Shown: piece by piece, positions 22,073 through 32,240 of the stretch
Layout of the letters: each line of letters begins with the position of its first letter
How positions within the stretch are numbered: the stretch's first letter is position 1
NCBI GenBank assembly: GCA_007644065.1
Contig: VJWN01000013.1
Span: 1,240,001 to 1,304,000, forward strand
Source: Margaritispora aquatica
Lineage: Eukaryota; Ascomycota; Leotiomycetes; Helotiales; Discinellaceae
Direction: 5' to 3'
Length of the DNA: 64,000 nt
Notes under the pieces: generated by a model
What the model was told of the DNA's origin: nothing
Database searches by the model: none
Seen by the model: the letters and a program-made list of their open reading frames with translations, nothing else
Program-made: the position numbers and the translations under genes

Positions 22073-23496
22073 TCACACACGATTTGTAGGATCCTGCGAC
22101 GATCTCGACCTAGAAGATGTGGTCCTCCCAGTAGTCAAACTGCGATTAGAGTCATCGGGTTCATCAACAAGTACTGGTTGGCCTTCAGAATCATGGACAT
22201 GCCGTACAACCTTTAACATCTCTCCAAAATTCTTCTTGTGCGTGGCTTCAAATTCCCAATCCAAACTGGTCAGTGCACCCAATAACATGGAAGTACTGTT
22301 AAACGCCATCGTGACAATTGTCAAATGGCAGACTGGAGGCGGCTTTTGTGGAAGGCTGGCATCTTGATGTTTAGGTGGTGGCACTGCGCAACTTCCCGTG
22401 GATATAAATCCAGATGCGACAAGAGAGACGACTGAGCATAGCACTGAAACTGATACAGCGACTCGCTTCAGGACTGCCGCTCTGGAGTATTGTTTAATCT
22501 ATGGTGAAAGATTTGAGGATCAGTCTAACGTTGTGGAGAGATCTGAGGGCGGGAAAGCACCTGAGGAACCACCACCTCGTACTGATCTTGCTCAGTACTT
22601 GATTCAAGTGAATATGGCGAAGATTCGACTCTTCCTACGCCTCCGTCGACCTTTGGCTTTTGCTCGTCCTGAGAAGCATTAAGCAGAACGGGCAAGCTTC
22701 TATCAGCCTGAGGTGGGGACATACAGGAATCCTCTCGATATTCCTGTCCCTGAGTCTGAATTTCTGACAGCCCCTCGCACATACATGGTTTCGGTTCCGT
22801 ACTGGGAATGAAAATGTCGGATATCTTTCTAGAATTTCTCCTATGCATGCTTTGCCTCTCTCCCTCAGATGTGTTACGACCACCATCCGAGCTGATTTTA
22901 CTACTCTTGCCCTTCGAGGAACCTTGTTTACGACGGCCTCGAGGTTCATTTTGTCCTGGCCACCCACTTGTCCGCCCAGATTTCCAGTACGTGAAAGTTT
23001 TATGTGCACTCGGTCGTCTTCGAGCGGTGGCTGATTGCGTTCTGCTTAGGACAGATGATCGACGGTCGACTCCACTGTTATTTACCGTACCATCGTAAGT
23101 ATCTGGAATATATAAAGAATTTCTGGCACTTGGATATATTGTCATAAGAGGCGCAAAGACAGTGCTGTTGTTGTTTGTGTGGTTGTTCGAATGACTGTTT
23201 TGGTGGCTGGCCTGGAAAGTGTTTCGAATTAATCCTCCAGGGCCTTCATTGATTATAGATGAAGCGGATGAGTATGCAACAATGTTCTCCATCTCGACTT
23301 GCACACCTAGAGAGAGGAGAAACTATGAAGAGCTAATGAGTATCAGATTCCAATACATATGAAAGCATGAATTGACAATGTAATTGTGCTTAAAGACGAA
23401 AAGGAGATATAGGAAGACGAGATGTTTATAGATTTGCTCATGGTAGAAAAGTCTCAAGGACGCACCTGCATTTTCTTGATTTATAAGTAAAGTCAT
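22073..23496 (-). CDS. disordered protein with C-terminal membrane segment, function unknown
   Basis: No family recognised. The well-supported part is exon 23292-22561 plus exon 22498-22073, joined by a 62-bp phase-0 intron (GTGCTT to CCATAG) so that VVVPQ continues as IKQYSRAAVLK. A further upstream exon, 23496-23466, could add MTLLINQENAG through a 159-bp intron in frame; otherwise translation starts at ATG 23292 (MENIVAYSS), giving 385 residues. The N-terminal 240 residues are low-complexity, rich in Ser, Asn and Arg, with basic stretches such as RGRRKQGSSKGKSSK. A hydrophobic stretch VAVSVSVLCSVVSLVASGFI follows, then a second weaker one. This suggests a tail-region membrane protein with a long cytosolic arm. 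Confidence 0.6.
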
Positions 23497-23584
23497 TGAG
23501 AAAGTTCTAGTTGAGGGTAGTTGCAAGCTTTACCCTGCCTTGAAATGTGGAGGTGCAAATGAGTTCATTACTCTAACTGCAAAA

Positions 23585-25624
23585 TCATTTCAGTCCGATA
23601 ACATTTTTCTCCACTACTTTCACACCATCTCTAACGGCCGGGCTGAAATGTTTCCTTAATATCTCGCCTTCCCATATCGTTGCAGCAAAAGGATTACTGC
23701 CCTCTACCTCACCATTGATAGCATCAAACATACCATCCCCTCTCCTCTCCTCTGTATTCCAGAGGCTTTTAATTTTCGTCTCGTGTGTTTTCGTAACTCT
23801 TCCCATCAAGCCCATAACTGCCATGGCACTCTTTTCCGGTAGATGTAACGAGCTGGTCATTAACTGTTTTGAAAAAGCAGCAATTCGAAGTGGAGGTACA
23901 GCACGGGCTGCCAATGGAGGCGTGAGAACAGATGACAATGACCGTAGTAGCAATACCGTTGTTGTTTGAATATTAATTTTGTTATTTGTCGTTGAGGGAG
24001 CTCGCCATGTTGGATTGTTAGGATCGGGAAGATGTAACGACTTTGCGGACAACTCAATATCTGGATTCAGTGACAGAGCATGCAAAGTCCGGTACAGATG
24101 AGTGACAAAGAAGCTCAAGTCTAAGCTCAATGTCGCTTGTGCTTTCGCGGCATCTTGACCTTCTAGTAATGCGAAGGCGGTAATAATGCAAAGTAGAGCT
24201 TCTCTTGTGAGATTTCTCTCCGTCTCGGCGTCTTCCTCTGTTTCTTCGACATCATCTCCTGTCTCGGCATGCCCAATCAGGTCTTTCAGAGCTTCAAGCA
24301 AATCACCAAAAAAGTCTTGATTGATAAGATGCGCATAGCGTGCCAGTCCTTCCAAAACTGCACCCATCAAGTGAGCAGATCGCATCTTCAAAATCCGGAA
24401 ATAAGTCACGAAGACTAGTTTCAATGTTTCCGCCTGCATCCTATCCCTTTCTTCGTGACCAACAGTTGCATCAGCTTGAACCATCTCCTTCTCAATGATC
24501 TTTCGTTCCTTCATAATCTTCCGCTCCTTTTTAGTGCGGAACACTCGCTTCTCTTTCAGCTTCTTTCCCTCAAAGCCTCCATCCTCCTTGCTTGGCCTAT
24601 CAATGTGATTTGTTGATGCCTTCCACGAAAATTCGGAAAGAAGTCTCAGATGCAAGAAAGTATTCAGAACGCTCTCGTCTACTCGGTAGCCTCTCGCTTT
24701 CATCATCTTGGTCAAGATCGACACCGTATCCAAAGATGGTGTTCCGTCCTCGTCGGCCTGGAAAATTGCCTCGATCGTCTCACGGCACTTGACGAAGTCT
24801 GCATCGACCTTCCTATTACTCAACTTCCCAACCAGTATTTTCAAGAGGTCACCTCGGAAGTTGAAATGTGGTACTGCGACCAACAAGGCGCATGCGCAGG
24901 ATATTGCCACACTACCAAGACTTGGTCCTCCATCTCGCGAAGATCCTCCCTTCCCTGACTGGGCATATTTCCCTAACTCGCGAATATAACCCTGATAGCC
25001 TCCGACCAGTGCTTGTTCGTAAGCTCTCAGCTTTCGAACTTCCTTTGATACCTTTGTTTCCATATCTTCCTCAGACAGAGGTCGTATCCGATATCCGGGG
25101 ATGACATCTTTGTACACGGCTAGCTGTGTCATAAGCGCCAACTTCTTGATTGTGGTATTTTGCGATTGTCCGAATTGTGCCAAAGCTTTAAATGCACCAA
25201 CATGTTCCTCCGGGTCCTCTTGAGTGACCATCAAAGCTATCCGTGCCAGCTCTTCTTTGGCTTCAAGAATCTGTTGTCGCACTGGTACAGTTGGCTTTAC
25301 AACAACCTCATCCACGATATCATCTGCTGATTCTTCACCACCGAGCCATTCCAGATCACTCTCGACATCTGCGACTTCCTCTGGGATAACAGCTTGTTGT
25401 ATGATTCCTTCAGCCGTTTTGATTGGTAGTCGAGTGCTCTCTGTCTCCTTCTTTCTACCTTTCCGTGGTCTATTCTCGTAATCCTGCTCCAAATTCCAGC
25501 TGGAGGCTTGTTTGAAGAAGGCATTGGGTTCGGGGCCATTGTCGATGGTGGAGGGAGATGAATCTTCTCCTTCTGTCCCTGGAGGAGTAAGCCTTCTTCT
25601 CTTGACTGCGTGTGTTTTCGCCAT
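23585..25624 (-). CDS. NOC3: nucleolar complex protein 3 (NOC3)
   Basis: 60S ribosome biogenesis factor acting with Noc2 in nucleolar and nucleoplasmic pre-60S particles; yeast Noc3 also has a reported role in replication licensing. Single exon, 679 residues, close to the yeast length of 663. The N-terminal acidic/basic region contains ESDLEWLGGEES. The NOC3 core follows: VPVRQQILEAKEELARIAL, HVGAFKALAQFGQ and KDVIPGYRIRPL. The central KKLKEKRVFRTKKERKIMKE is a Lys-rich helix typical of the family. The C-terminal half is the CBF/NOC-type domain (VTYFRILKM, VLEGLARYAHLINQDFFGDLL). The start MAKTHAVKRRRLTPPG is the first ATG. It is head to head with NIP7, another 60S factor, across only 210 bp. 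Confidence 0.92.
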   Translation of the reverse strand: MAKTHAVKRRRLTPPGTEGEDSSPSTIDNGPEPNAFFKQASSWNLEQDYENRPRKGRKKETESTRLPIKTAEGIIQQAVIPEEVADVESDLEWLGGEESADDIVDEVVVKPTVPVRQQILEAKEELARIALMVTQEDPEEHVGAFKALAQFGQSQNTTIKKLALMTQLAVYKDVIPGYRIRPLSEEDMETKVSKEVRKLRAYEQALVGGYQGYIRELGKYAQSGKGGSSRDGGPSLGSVAISCACALLVAVPHFNFRGDLLKILVGKLSNRKVDADFVKCRETIEAIFQADEDGTPSLDTVSILTKMMKARGYRVDESVLNTFLHLRLLSEFSWKASTNHIDRPSKEDGGFEGKKLKEKRVFRTKKERKIMKERKIIEKEMVQADATVGHEERDRMQAETLKLVFVTYFRILKMRSAHLMGAVLEGLARYAHLINQDFFGDLLEALKDLIGHAETGDDVEETEEDAETERNLTREALLCIITAFALLEGQDAAKAQATLSLDLSFFVTHLYRTLHALSLNPDIELSAKSLHLPDPNNPTWRAPSTTNNKINIQTTTVLLLRSLSSVLTPPLAARAVPPLRIAAFSKQLMTSSLHLPEKSAMAVMGLMGRVTKTHETKIKSLWNTEERRGDGMFDAINGEVEGSNPFAATIWEGEILRKHFSPAVRDGVKVVEKNVIGLK

Positions 25625-25834
25625 TTTCTTATTGCTGCGAGAAAGTTGTAACAATTTTCCTTCAATTTTTGGACAAGTGCACAAGGCTGTTGCAAAATAA
25701 ATTCCCGGGGGGCGGCCGCCAAACCCGCAATAAAAAAAGTTCACGGCTTAAGTCCCCGCCAAAATTATCTTCAAGCTTTCTCATGAAAGAGGTTGTAACC
25801 TACCTTCAACTACCTACCAATCACCACCGCAAAG
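25625..25834. promoter_or_regulatory. bidirectional promoter of NOC3 and NIP7
   Basis: 210 bp separate the two start codons. The interval holds a GC-rich core containing GCGGCCGC (about 25711) between AT-rich flanks. No clear PAC or RRPE ribosome-biogenesis element was found by eye, so the co-regulation suggested by gene order has no motif support yet. Confidence 0.6.
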
Positions 25835-26572
25835 ATGCGTGCCCTTACAGAAGAAGAGACCCAAACGCTTTTTACCAAGCTGGCCAATTATACTGGAACA
25901 TCGCTCAAGAATCTCATCGCACCACTCGATAATGGCCCTGATGCCGACCGTTTCGTTTTCAGACTTCATGCTGGGAGATGTTACTACGTGCGCCTTTCAC
26001 TTGCGAACCTTGCGACCTCAATCTCAAGGGACAAATTGCTCTCGTTAGGTACATGCTTGGGCAAATTCACAAAGACTGGCAAATTTCGATTGTATGTTGT
26101 CGCATTGCATCGCAATGTACCAATTTTCAAAAACACTTTGTGCTAATTCTCTCGCAGACATATCACAGCACTGCCAATTTTAGCAGAGCATGCACGATAT
26201 AAGGTCTGGGTTAAGGCAAATGGCGAGATGCGTAAGCAACTACTTTACTTGTCCTCTATGATTTCTATCGTTCTAGGAGCTCAAGTGATCCTATTGTTTT
26301 TCAACCAAGAATAGGAAACCTTACTTACGCCTTTTATAGCATTCCTTTACGGTGGCCATCTCCTCAAGGCTCATATCGGAAGGTGGAGCGACGATTGCCC
26401 AGAGCATCAAGGAGTGGTAGTGTACAGCATGAACGATACGCCATTAGGGTTTGGGGTGACTGCAAGAAGTACACAAGAGGCGAGGAGGTTAGATCCCACA
26501 GGCATCACCTGCTTCAGACAAGCCGACTGTGGAGAGTATCTACGGGATGAGGACACTCTGTTCGCCAGTTGA
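25835..26572 (+). CDS. NIP7: 60S ribosome subunit biogenesis protein NIP7
   Basis: Conserved RNA-binding factor required for 60S assembly and 27S pre-rRNA processing. Three exons, 25835-26091, 26158-26231 and 26340-26572, give 187 residues, close to the yeast protein (181). Intron 1 (66 bp) joins KTGKFRL to HITALPILAEH. Intron 2 (108 bp) joins VWVKANGEM to PFLYGGHLL. The N-terminal MRALTEEETQTLF, the SLGTCLGKFTKTGKF segment, and the C-terminal PUA domain (NGEMPFLYGGHLLKAH, GVVVYSMNDTPLGFGV, GEYLRDEDTLF) are all family hallmarks. It is divergent from NOC3. Confidence 0.95.
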
Positions 26573-27036
26573 GTGCCGAAGGAAGAGTGTGAGCTGAGTC
26601 TAGAGGGCAAAGACTCTGTTACGATACCATTGCATAATAGGCGTTGGGGTTGTCTGGCGTTTGGGATTTCTATGGTCAAGAAACGAATAGGTATACAAAA
26701 GCAAAAGAGCTCTTGTATTCTAAGAAAGTAATATTGAACTCATGCCTTAAGTTTATTAAGACACTCCACAACAGGAAACACGAAGATTACAGAGACTTCA
26801 TATTAAACGTTTAGAAGCCATAAATCATCTCATTCATATGGTTGAAATCCTGGGTTGGTATTTCCCATCTTATTGAAGTATTATCTCCACGTGACTGTAA
26901 ATCTAAGTCCGGGTAGACCTCGGGGGAAGGCTGAAATATTTTGACAATGACCAGGTGGAAATGTTCCATGTTTAAGCAGTGAAAGCCGCCAGCAATTTTC
27001 AACCACAATGCGATAACACATTCCGTTAAACACGAA
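26573..27036. other. intergenic region
   Basis: 3' flank of NIP7 and promoter of the helicase gene. No other gene supported. Confidence 0.45.
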
Positions 27037-28926
27037 ATGCTTCGCCCAAGAACTTCAACGTGTCTGCTCTGTTCGTTCAGAGCAGCTCGAGGAACGACAA
27101 GCTCTACCTTTCTCTGGCCATCCCAGCAGACCGCCTCACTCACCATCACACGAGGAAAGGGGCGAGGAGATGGCAGACCCTCTCGCATGGGACTCGCAGA
27201 ACCTCGAGACGTTGGTGTATCTTCCAGATCAGATAAACCCAATAGACGGGCACAGGATGGTCCGTTTGGCGGCATGAACTTGAAAGTGGCTGGAATACGA
27301 GGCTTGCCAGAGCGTGGAGGTCGACCGGAGAGGGACAAGAAAGGAGGATGGACCAGAGGCGTCATATCTGATAAGAAGGGTGGAAAGGAGGGACGCGGAT
27401 TCAAAGCTTTGAAGATGCAAAGGTCCTTGGCTGCTGTATCATACGATCAGCGAGGGAGGATCAAGGAGCGCATTGCAGAGGTCGATAATTTCGACCAATT
27501 TCAAGTTCTTGAATCATTACGGTCTTCAATCTATAGCCAAGCTCTGGATGGCATGACCGATGTGACCCCAACGCCCGTTCAGAAACTTGCCATTCCTGCG
27601 CTGTTGGGCGAGAAAGGTGTTAAGGGAAGATACAAGGCAGTGGGGGATAAAGAATCGTTCTTGATCGCTGCAGAGACTGGGTCTGGAAAGACACTATCAT
27701 ATCTGATACCAACTATCAATGCGATCAAGTTAGCTGAAGCGGCCGATGCAGATATTGAGGCTCACGAGAAAGCTCTCCAGGAGGAACAGCTACGTCAGAA
27801 CAGCCTCCATTTGGTCTCTCCACCTCTGACAAATATGCCACATCCCACAACAGGACGTCCAAGGGCTATCATCTTAGTCCCTACTTCAGAACTGGTAACA
27901 CAAGTTGGTAATCTAGTCAAGTCGTTCTCCCACACAGTCAAGTTTCGAGCAGCTATGATCTCTTCCTCGTTCTCAGGAACAGTTGTACGGAATCGACTCT
28001 TCTCGTCAAAAGGAATTGATATCCTTGTATCAACGCCACATCTTCTCTCCTCAATCGCCGACTCAGACCCCAACATCCTCTCCCGAGTTAGCCATCTCAT
28101 CATTGACGAAGCAGACTCTCTCATGGACCGAGGCTTCGCACCCCTCACCTCCGCCATCATCGACCGCGCTAACCCCTCCCTCAAACAACTCATCCTCTGT
28201 TCAGCGACCATTCCCAGATCTCTAGATTCCTACCTACACAAACGCTTCCCAGATATCAGACGTCTCGTGACTCCCAACTTGCACGCCATTCCTCGTCGTG
28301 TCCAACTCGGCGTAATAGACGTGGAGAAGGCCCCCTATCAAGGCAACAAGAACCTCGCCTGCGCAGACACAATATGGAGCATCGGGAAAGCAGCAGCTGA
28401 GCACGACGGCCCCATAAAGGGCGTCACAGACGTGAAGCGAATCCTTGTATTCGTCAACGAGCGCGAGAAGACTGAAGAAGTGACGAAATACCTCGTCTCC
28501 AAGGGTATCGACGCTATTGCTCTCTCACGAGACACGCCCGATGTGCGTGAAGGCGAAATGCTCGCCTCGTTCACATCGTCGAAGCCGCTTGAGATACCGA
28601 AAGGCGATCACCCTGGTGGATTATCTGATGTGGTGCCGAACTTCGTGCCTATTGGACAAGAGTACAAAGGCGTGAAGCGCAGCCTGCCTAATGTGAAGGT
28701 CGTGGTGACCACTGATCTGGGCTCGAGAGGTATCGATACCCTGGCTGTGAGACATGTGATTTTATACGATGTGCCGCATTCGACAATTGATTTTATCCAC
28801 AGACTGGGAAGGACTGGGAGAATGGGTAGGAGAGGAAGAGGAATTGTGCTAGTTGGGAAAAATGATAGGCGGGATGTGGTAGCCGAGGTTAAGGAGGGCA
28901 TGTTCATGGGCAAGGCGCTGATTTAA
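27037..28926 (+). CDS. MRH4: mitochondrial DEAD-box RNA helicase MRH4
   Basis: ATP-dependent RNA helicase; yeast Mrh4 is needed for assembly of the mitochondrial large ribosomal subunit. Single exon, 629 residues. The N-terminus (MLRPRTSTCLLCSFRAARG) is basic, lacks acidic residues and fits a mitochondrial presequence. The Q-motif region DVTPTPVQKLAIPALL precedes motif I AAETGSGKT (about residue 212). Motif Ia is PTSELVTQ, motif II DEAD in LIIDEADSLMDRGF (about 357), motif III SAT (about 388). Motif V is TDLGSRGIDTL and motif VI HRLGRTGRMGRRG (about 588). The long insertion between the Q motif and motif Ia is normal for fungal MRH4. It sits 465 bp after NIP7 on the same strand. Confidence 0.92.
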   Translation: MLRPRTSTCLLCSFRAARGTTSSTFLWPSQQTASLTITRGKGRGDGRPSRMGLAEPRDVGVSSRSDKPNRRAQDGPFGGMNLKVAGIRGLPERGGRPERDKKGGWTRGVISDKKGGKEGRGFKALKMQRSLAAVSYDQRGRIKERIAEVDNFDQFQVLESLRSSIYSQALDGMTDVTPTPVQKLAIPALLGEKGVKGRYKAVGDKESFLIAAETGSGKTLSYLIPTINAIKLAEAADADIEAHEKALQEEQLRQNSLHLVSPPLTNMPHPTTGRPRAIILVPTSELVTQVGNLVKSFSHTVKFRAAMISSSFSGTVVRNRLFSSKGIDILVSTPHLLSSIADSDPNILSRVSHLIIDEADSLMDRGFAPLTSAIIDRANPSLKQLILCSATIPRSLDSYLHKRFPDIRRLVTPNLHAIPRRVQLGVIDVEKAPYQGNKNLACADTIWSIGKAAAEHDGPIKGVTDVKRILVFVNEREKTEEVTKYLVSKGIDAIALSRDTPDVREGEMLASFTSSKPLEIPKGDHPGGLSDVVPNFVPIGQEYKGVKRSLPNVKVVVTTDLGSRGIDTLAVRHVILYDVPHSTIDFIHRLGRTGRMGRRGRGIVLVGKNDRRDVVAEVKEGMFMGKALI

Positions 28927-29456
28927 ACGGCAAACAATGTATACTATACTGTACCACTTGCATCTCTGGTGTTTGGGACACTAAGTGTATAAAATTTTCA
29001 TGGAATGGCAGGTATGAACTAGATAAGAACAGAAATTTGCTGATGTATGTATGTATGAGGTAGACGGCATTGTATAAACAGAAATAGATACCCAGCTCGA
29101 TGACTCCCTCGCTTATGATTGTTCCTTTAAGCGAGGGTCAACAAAAAGTGTTGTATTCACCATGTCTTAGTATCATATCACGCCATATCATAGCAGTATG
29201 CCATGTGAATTGTTCATTAAAGAATACTAATATGTTTCAGGGAAATACCTAAACAGCCAATTCAGATCGCCTAATCCACGACTTGGGGTAAGCGCGTTTC
29301 AACTATAAGCATGAAAGCAGAAATAAAATTCCCTTGTCCATCACTCACTCCGCCTGACCCAATTCAACTCAAAGAAAAGAAATACCAATGTTTCCTTTCC
29401 AATTCCCCTGAAACGTCACACCACTACCCCAATTCCCTCCCCTCCCATCCGCAACC
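28927..29456. other. intergenic region between convergent genes
   Basis: 530 bp between MRH4 and the convergent repeat-protein gene. It contains only 3' flanks; nothing else was recognised. Confidence 0.45.
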
Positions 29457-31945
29457 CTAACTCAGACAGATCCCAAACAAAATCTGACATCCAACACCGC
29501 ACGATGAAGACGATATCCCACCACATACGTTATCAGCACCACAGCAATCGCCTCGCCCAGAGTCCGAGCATGTGAACCCTGCGACCGCACCACAGGTCCC
29601 GTCCGGACTAATCGGCAATCCTTGTACTGGCAATGGGGCCACGAAAGATGTGGCTTCTATACTGAGAGATGAGATGAGGTGGGGCTTGGAGCTTCGGAGG
29701 GAGATGGAGTGAGAGTTGGCGATGGGAAGGGAGCTGACGATAGAGATTCTAGGGGGCTGACAGAGGGTGATGGGGATGGCGCTGAAGATAAAGAAGGTGC
29801 TGGAGATAGAGACAGCATTGAAGATGCAGACCGCATTGAAGAGGGAGACGCCATTGAAGATACAGACGCTATTAAAGATGCAGACGCTATTAAAGAGGGA
29901 GACGTCATTGAAGAGGGAGACGCCATTGAAGATAGAGACGCTATTGAAGAGGGAGGCGCTATTGAAGAGGGAGACGCCATTGAAGAGGGAGACGCTATTG
30001 AAGAGGGAGACGCCATTGAAGAGGGAGACGCCATTGAAGATACAGACGCCATTGAAGAGGGAGACGCCATTGAAGATGGAGACGTTATTGAAGATGCAGA
30101 CGCCATTGAAGAGGGAGGCGCCATTGAAGAGGGAGACGCCATTGAAGAGGGAGACGCTATTGAAGATACAGACGCCATTGAAGAGGGAGACGCCATTGAA
30201 GATGGAGACGCCATTGAAGATGGAGACGTCATTGAAGAGGGAGACGCCATTGAAGATGGAGACGTTATTGAAGAGGGAGACGCCATTGAAGATAGAGACG
30301 TCATTGAAGATGTAGACGCTATTGAAGAGGGAGGCGCCATTGAAGAGGGAGACGCCATTGAAGATGGAGACGTCATTGAAGATGCAGACGCCATTGAAGA
30401 GGGAGGCGCTATTGAAGAGGGAGACGCCATTGAAGAGGGAGACGCCATTGAAGATGGAGACGCCATTGAAGATGGAGACGTCATTGAAGAGGGAGACGCC
30501 ATTGAAGATAGAGACGTCATTGAAGAGGGAGACGCTATTGAAGAGGGAGACGCCATTGAAGAGGGAGACGCCATTGAAGATACAGACGCCATTGAAGAGG
30601 GAGACGCCATTGAAGATAGAGACGTCATTGAAGATGTAGACGCTATTGAAGAGGGAGACGCCATTGAAGATGGAGACGTTATTGAAGAGGGAGACGCCAT
30701 TGAAGAGGGAGACGCCATTGAAGAGGGAGACAGCATTAAGGATGGAGACGCCACTAAAGATGGAATGGAAGATAGAAGGGTCCCGCTGTTTGTTGGTACG
30801 CTAGTTGCAGATGAAGTGATTGCTGCTGAGGTGGACGTAGGCTGGACAGTTGAGCGCAAGGTTGGTCGGAAGGGCGACATGGTCATACATTCGCTAAACG
30901 GTGATGGTTAGCTGTGTTGTTCTAAAATGTGATTGGGGGAAAGTGAGTGTACTTACTCCTCGCAATCAGGCCCCTCGCAGAACTCTTCACAATCATCCTC
31001 GCCTTCTAGATCTTCACACTCATCCTCGCAGTCCGGACCTTCACATGGCTTTGCTGGTTCTATAGGCTTCGATGGATCCTCAGGTTTCACACAGTTGGGG
31101 CCGTGGCATGGCTTCTCTGGTTCTGCTGGCTTCGATGGGTTCTCAGGCTTCACACAGTTGGGGCCGTGGCATGGCTTCTCTGGTTCTGCGGGCTTCGATG
31201 GGTTCTCAGGCTTCACACAGTTGGGGCCGTGGCATGGCTTATCTGGTTCTGCGGGCTTCGATGGATTCTCAGGCTTTACACAGTTGGGGCCGTGGCATGG
31301 CTTCTCTGGTTCTGCGGGCTTCGATGGGTTCTCAGGCTTCACACAGTTGGGGCCGTGGCATGGCTTCTCTGGTTCTGCGGGCTTCGATGGATTCTCAGGC
31401 TTCACACAGTGGGGACCATTACACGGCACTTCTGGCTTGCAATGAGGCCCAGTACATGGTGTCTCTGGGGTCTTGCAATGAGGTCCAGTACATGGTACCT
31501 CCGGCTTTTTGCAATCCCCTCCAACACATGGAATTTCAGGCTTGCAGCCCACACAGGGAGGCTCCGGGTGTTTGCAGGCATCCCCAACACAAGGGTTGAT
31601 GCACCCAGTTCCATAACAAGGCGGGTTTGGCATGCCAGTCGGACGCCATCCATCCGTCATCGTGGGGTGTGGAAGCCATGAGGTGTGGGTGACTGTGGTA
31701 TGAATACAAGTCGGCCACTGCGTGATATCGATGCCAGTCGTGCATCCTGCGATGGAGATACTGGTTTTGTGATCAAAGCACGTTGAGATTTCCTCGCCGG
31801 ACTCGACACGTCCTACGATGCGGCAGTTGGCTGGGAGTGGGTCGAAGATCATGTCTTTGGGGGACAGGTCCTTGGCGAGCGCCGACGTGGAGAGAAGGAG
31901 CATTAGGAGGGAAGATGAGGAGGACATTTTGAATGAAAGCGCCAT
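29457..31945 (-). CDS. repeat-rich secreted protein with C-terminal hevein-type chitin-binding domain
   Basis: Likely cell-wall or extracellular protein, about 782 residues if spliced as follows: exon 1 31945-30957, exon 2 30893-29739, exon 3 29661-29457. Intron 1 (30894-30956) has a GTAAGT donor, GCTAACC branch site and TTTAG acceptor, and joins the frames exactly. Without it the protein stops at CEGPDCEE. The product has a signal peptide (SSSSSLLMLLLSTSALA after MALSFKM), a Cys-rich head, then CxGPxC units and about six 21-residue units (KPxEPxKPCHGPNCVKPENPS). A long SPSSMA-type hexapeptide array follows, then a hevein domain with eight Cys (TCG, FTC, GDCCG, NVCGG, SSCGVGCQ, FGIC). Exon 3 is one frame away from the array. 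The candidate intron 29662-29738 (GTCAGC donor) is weak, so a frameshift is the alternative. Confidence 0.65.
29815..30760 (-). repeat. 18-bp tandem array (about 52 units) coding SPSSMA-type hexapeptides
   Basis: The plus-strand unit is close to GAAGAGGGAGACGCCATT and repeats for roughly 945 bp with limited substitutions (GAT for GAG; ACA, AGA, GCA or GTA for GGA; GTC or GCT for GCC). Read on the minus strand it encodes S-P-S-S-M-A/T with P replaced by V, L, A or T in some units and M by I. As 18 is a multiple of three, several other frames are also open, including a 410-codon plus-strand frame (29679-30911) encoding an acidic EEGDAI-type repeat. Confidence 0.9.
31048..31410 (-). repeat. 63-bp tandem repeat coding CxGPxC units
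   Basis: About six near-identical 63-bp units lie in the first exon of the secreted protein, each encoding KPAEPEKPCHGPNCVKPENPS or a close variant. The central units differ by only one or a few bases (for example CAT/CAC-side TCT to ATC giving D for E), indicating recent duplication or homogenisation. The first and last units diverge more. Confidence 0.85.
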
Positions 31946-32240
31946 TATAGCGGTAAAGACTGTGGGGTGTGTGAAAGGTGAGTTGAGATCGATAAAGAAT
32001 CTAAGTAAGATGTGAAATGGGAAATACTTATACACATACTGAAAGGGAATAGTTGCTGTAATTGTGCCAATATTTATCACATTCTGAAAACCCAGAACAT
32101 AACCAGTGCTGTATTCTGGCGAAGAATGTGGAGCAGAAGCACTGAAACCTCGACATTCCTACCATGGCAATCTTCCCACCACCCCAAATTGCATCTATGA
32201 TATGCACCTTTGGCCAAGAGCCTTGGTGTATTGGCACATT
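31946..32240. other. intergenic region
   Basis: 295 bp between the repeat protein start and the 3' end of the upstream oxidoreductase on the same strand. It must hold the repeat-protein promoter. No specific element was identified. Confidence 0.4.

Noticed and set aside
29679..30911. 410-codon plus-strand ORF of acidic EEGDAI-type repeats as a gene
   Set aside because: It is the antisense of an 18-bp array that keeps several frames open automatically. The minus strand has a signal peptide, consensus splice sites and a downstream domain in support; the plus frame has none.
30933..31681. Plus-strand repeat ORFs (FSGSAGFDGF-type, MASLVLRASMGSQ-type)
   Set aside because: Shadows of the 63-bp coding repeats on the minus strand.
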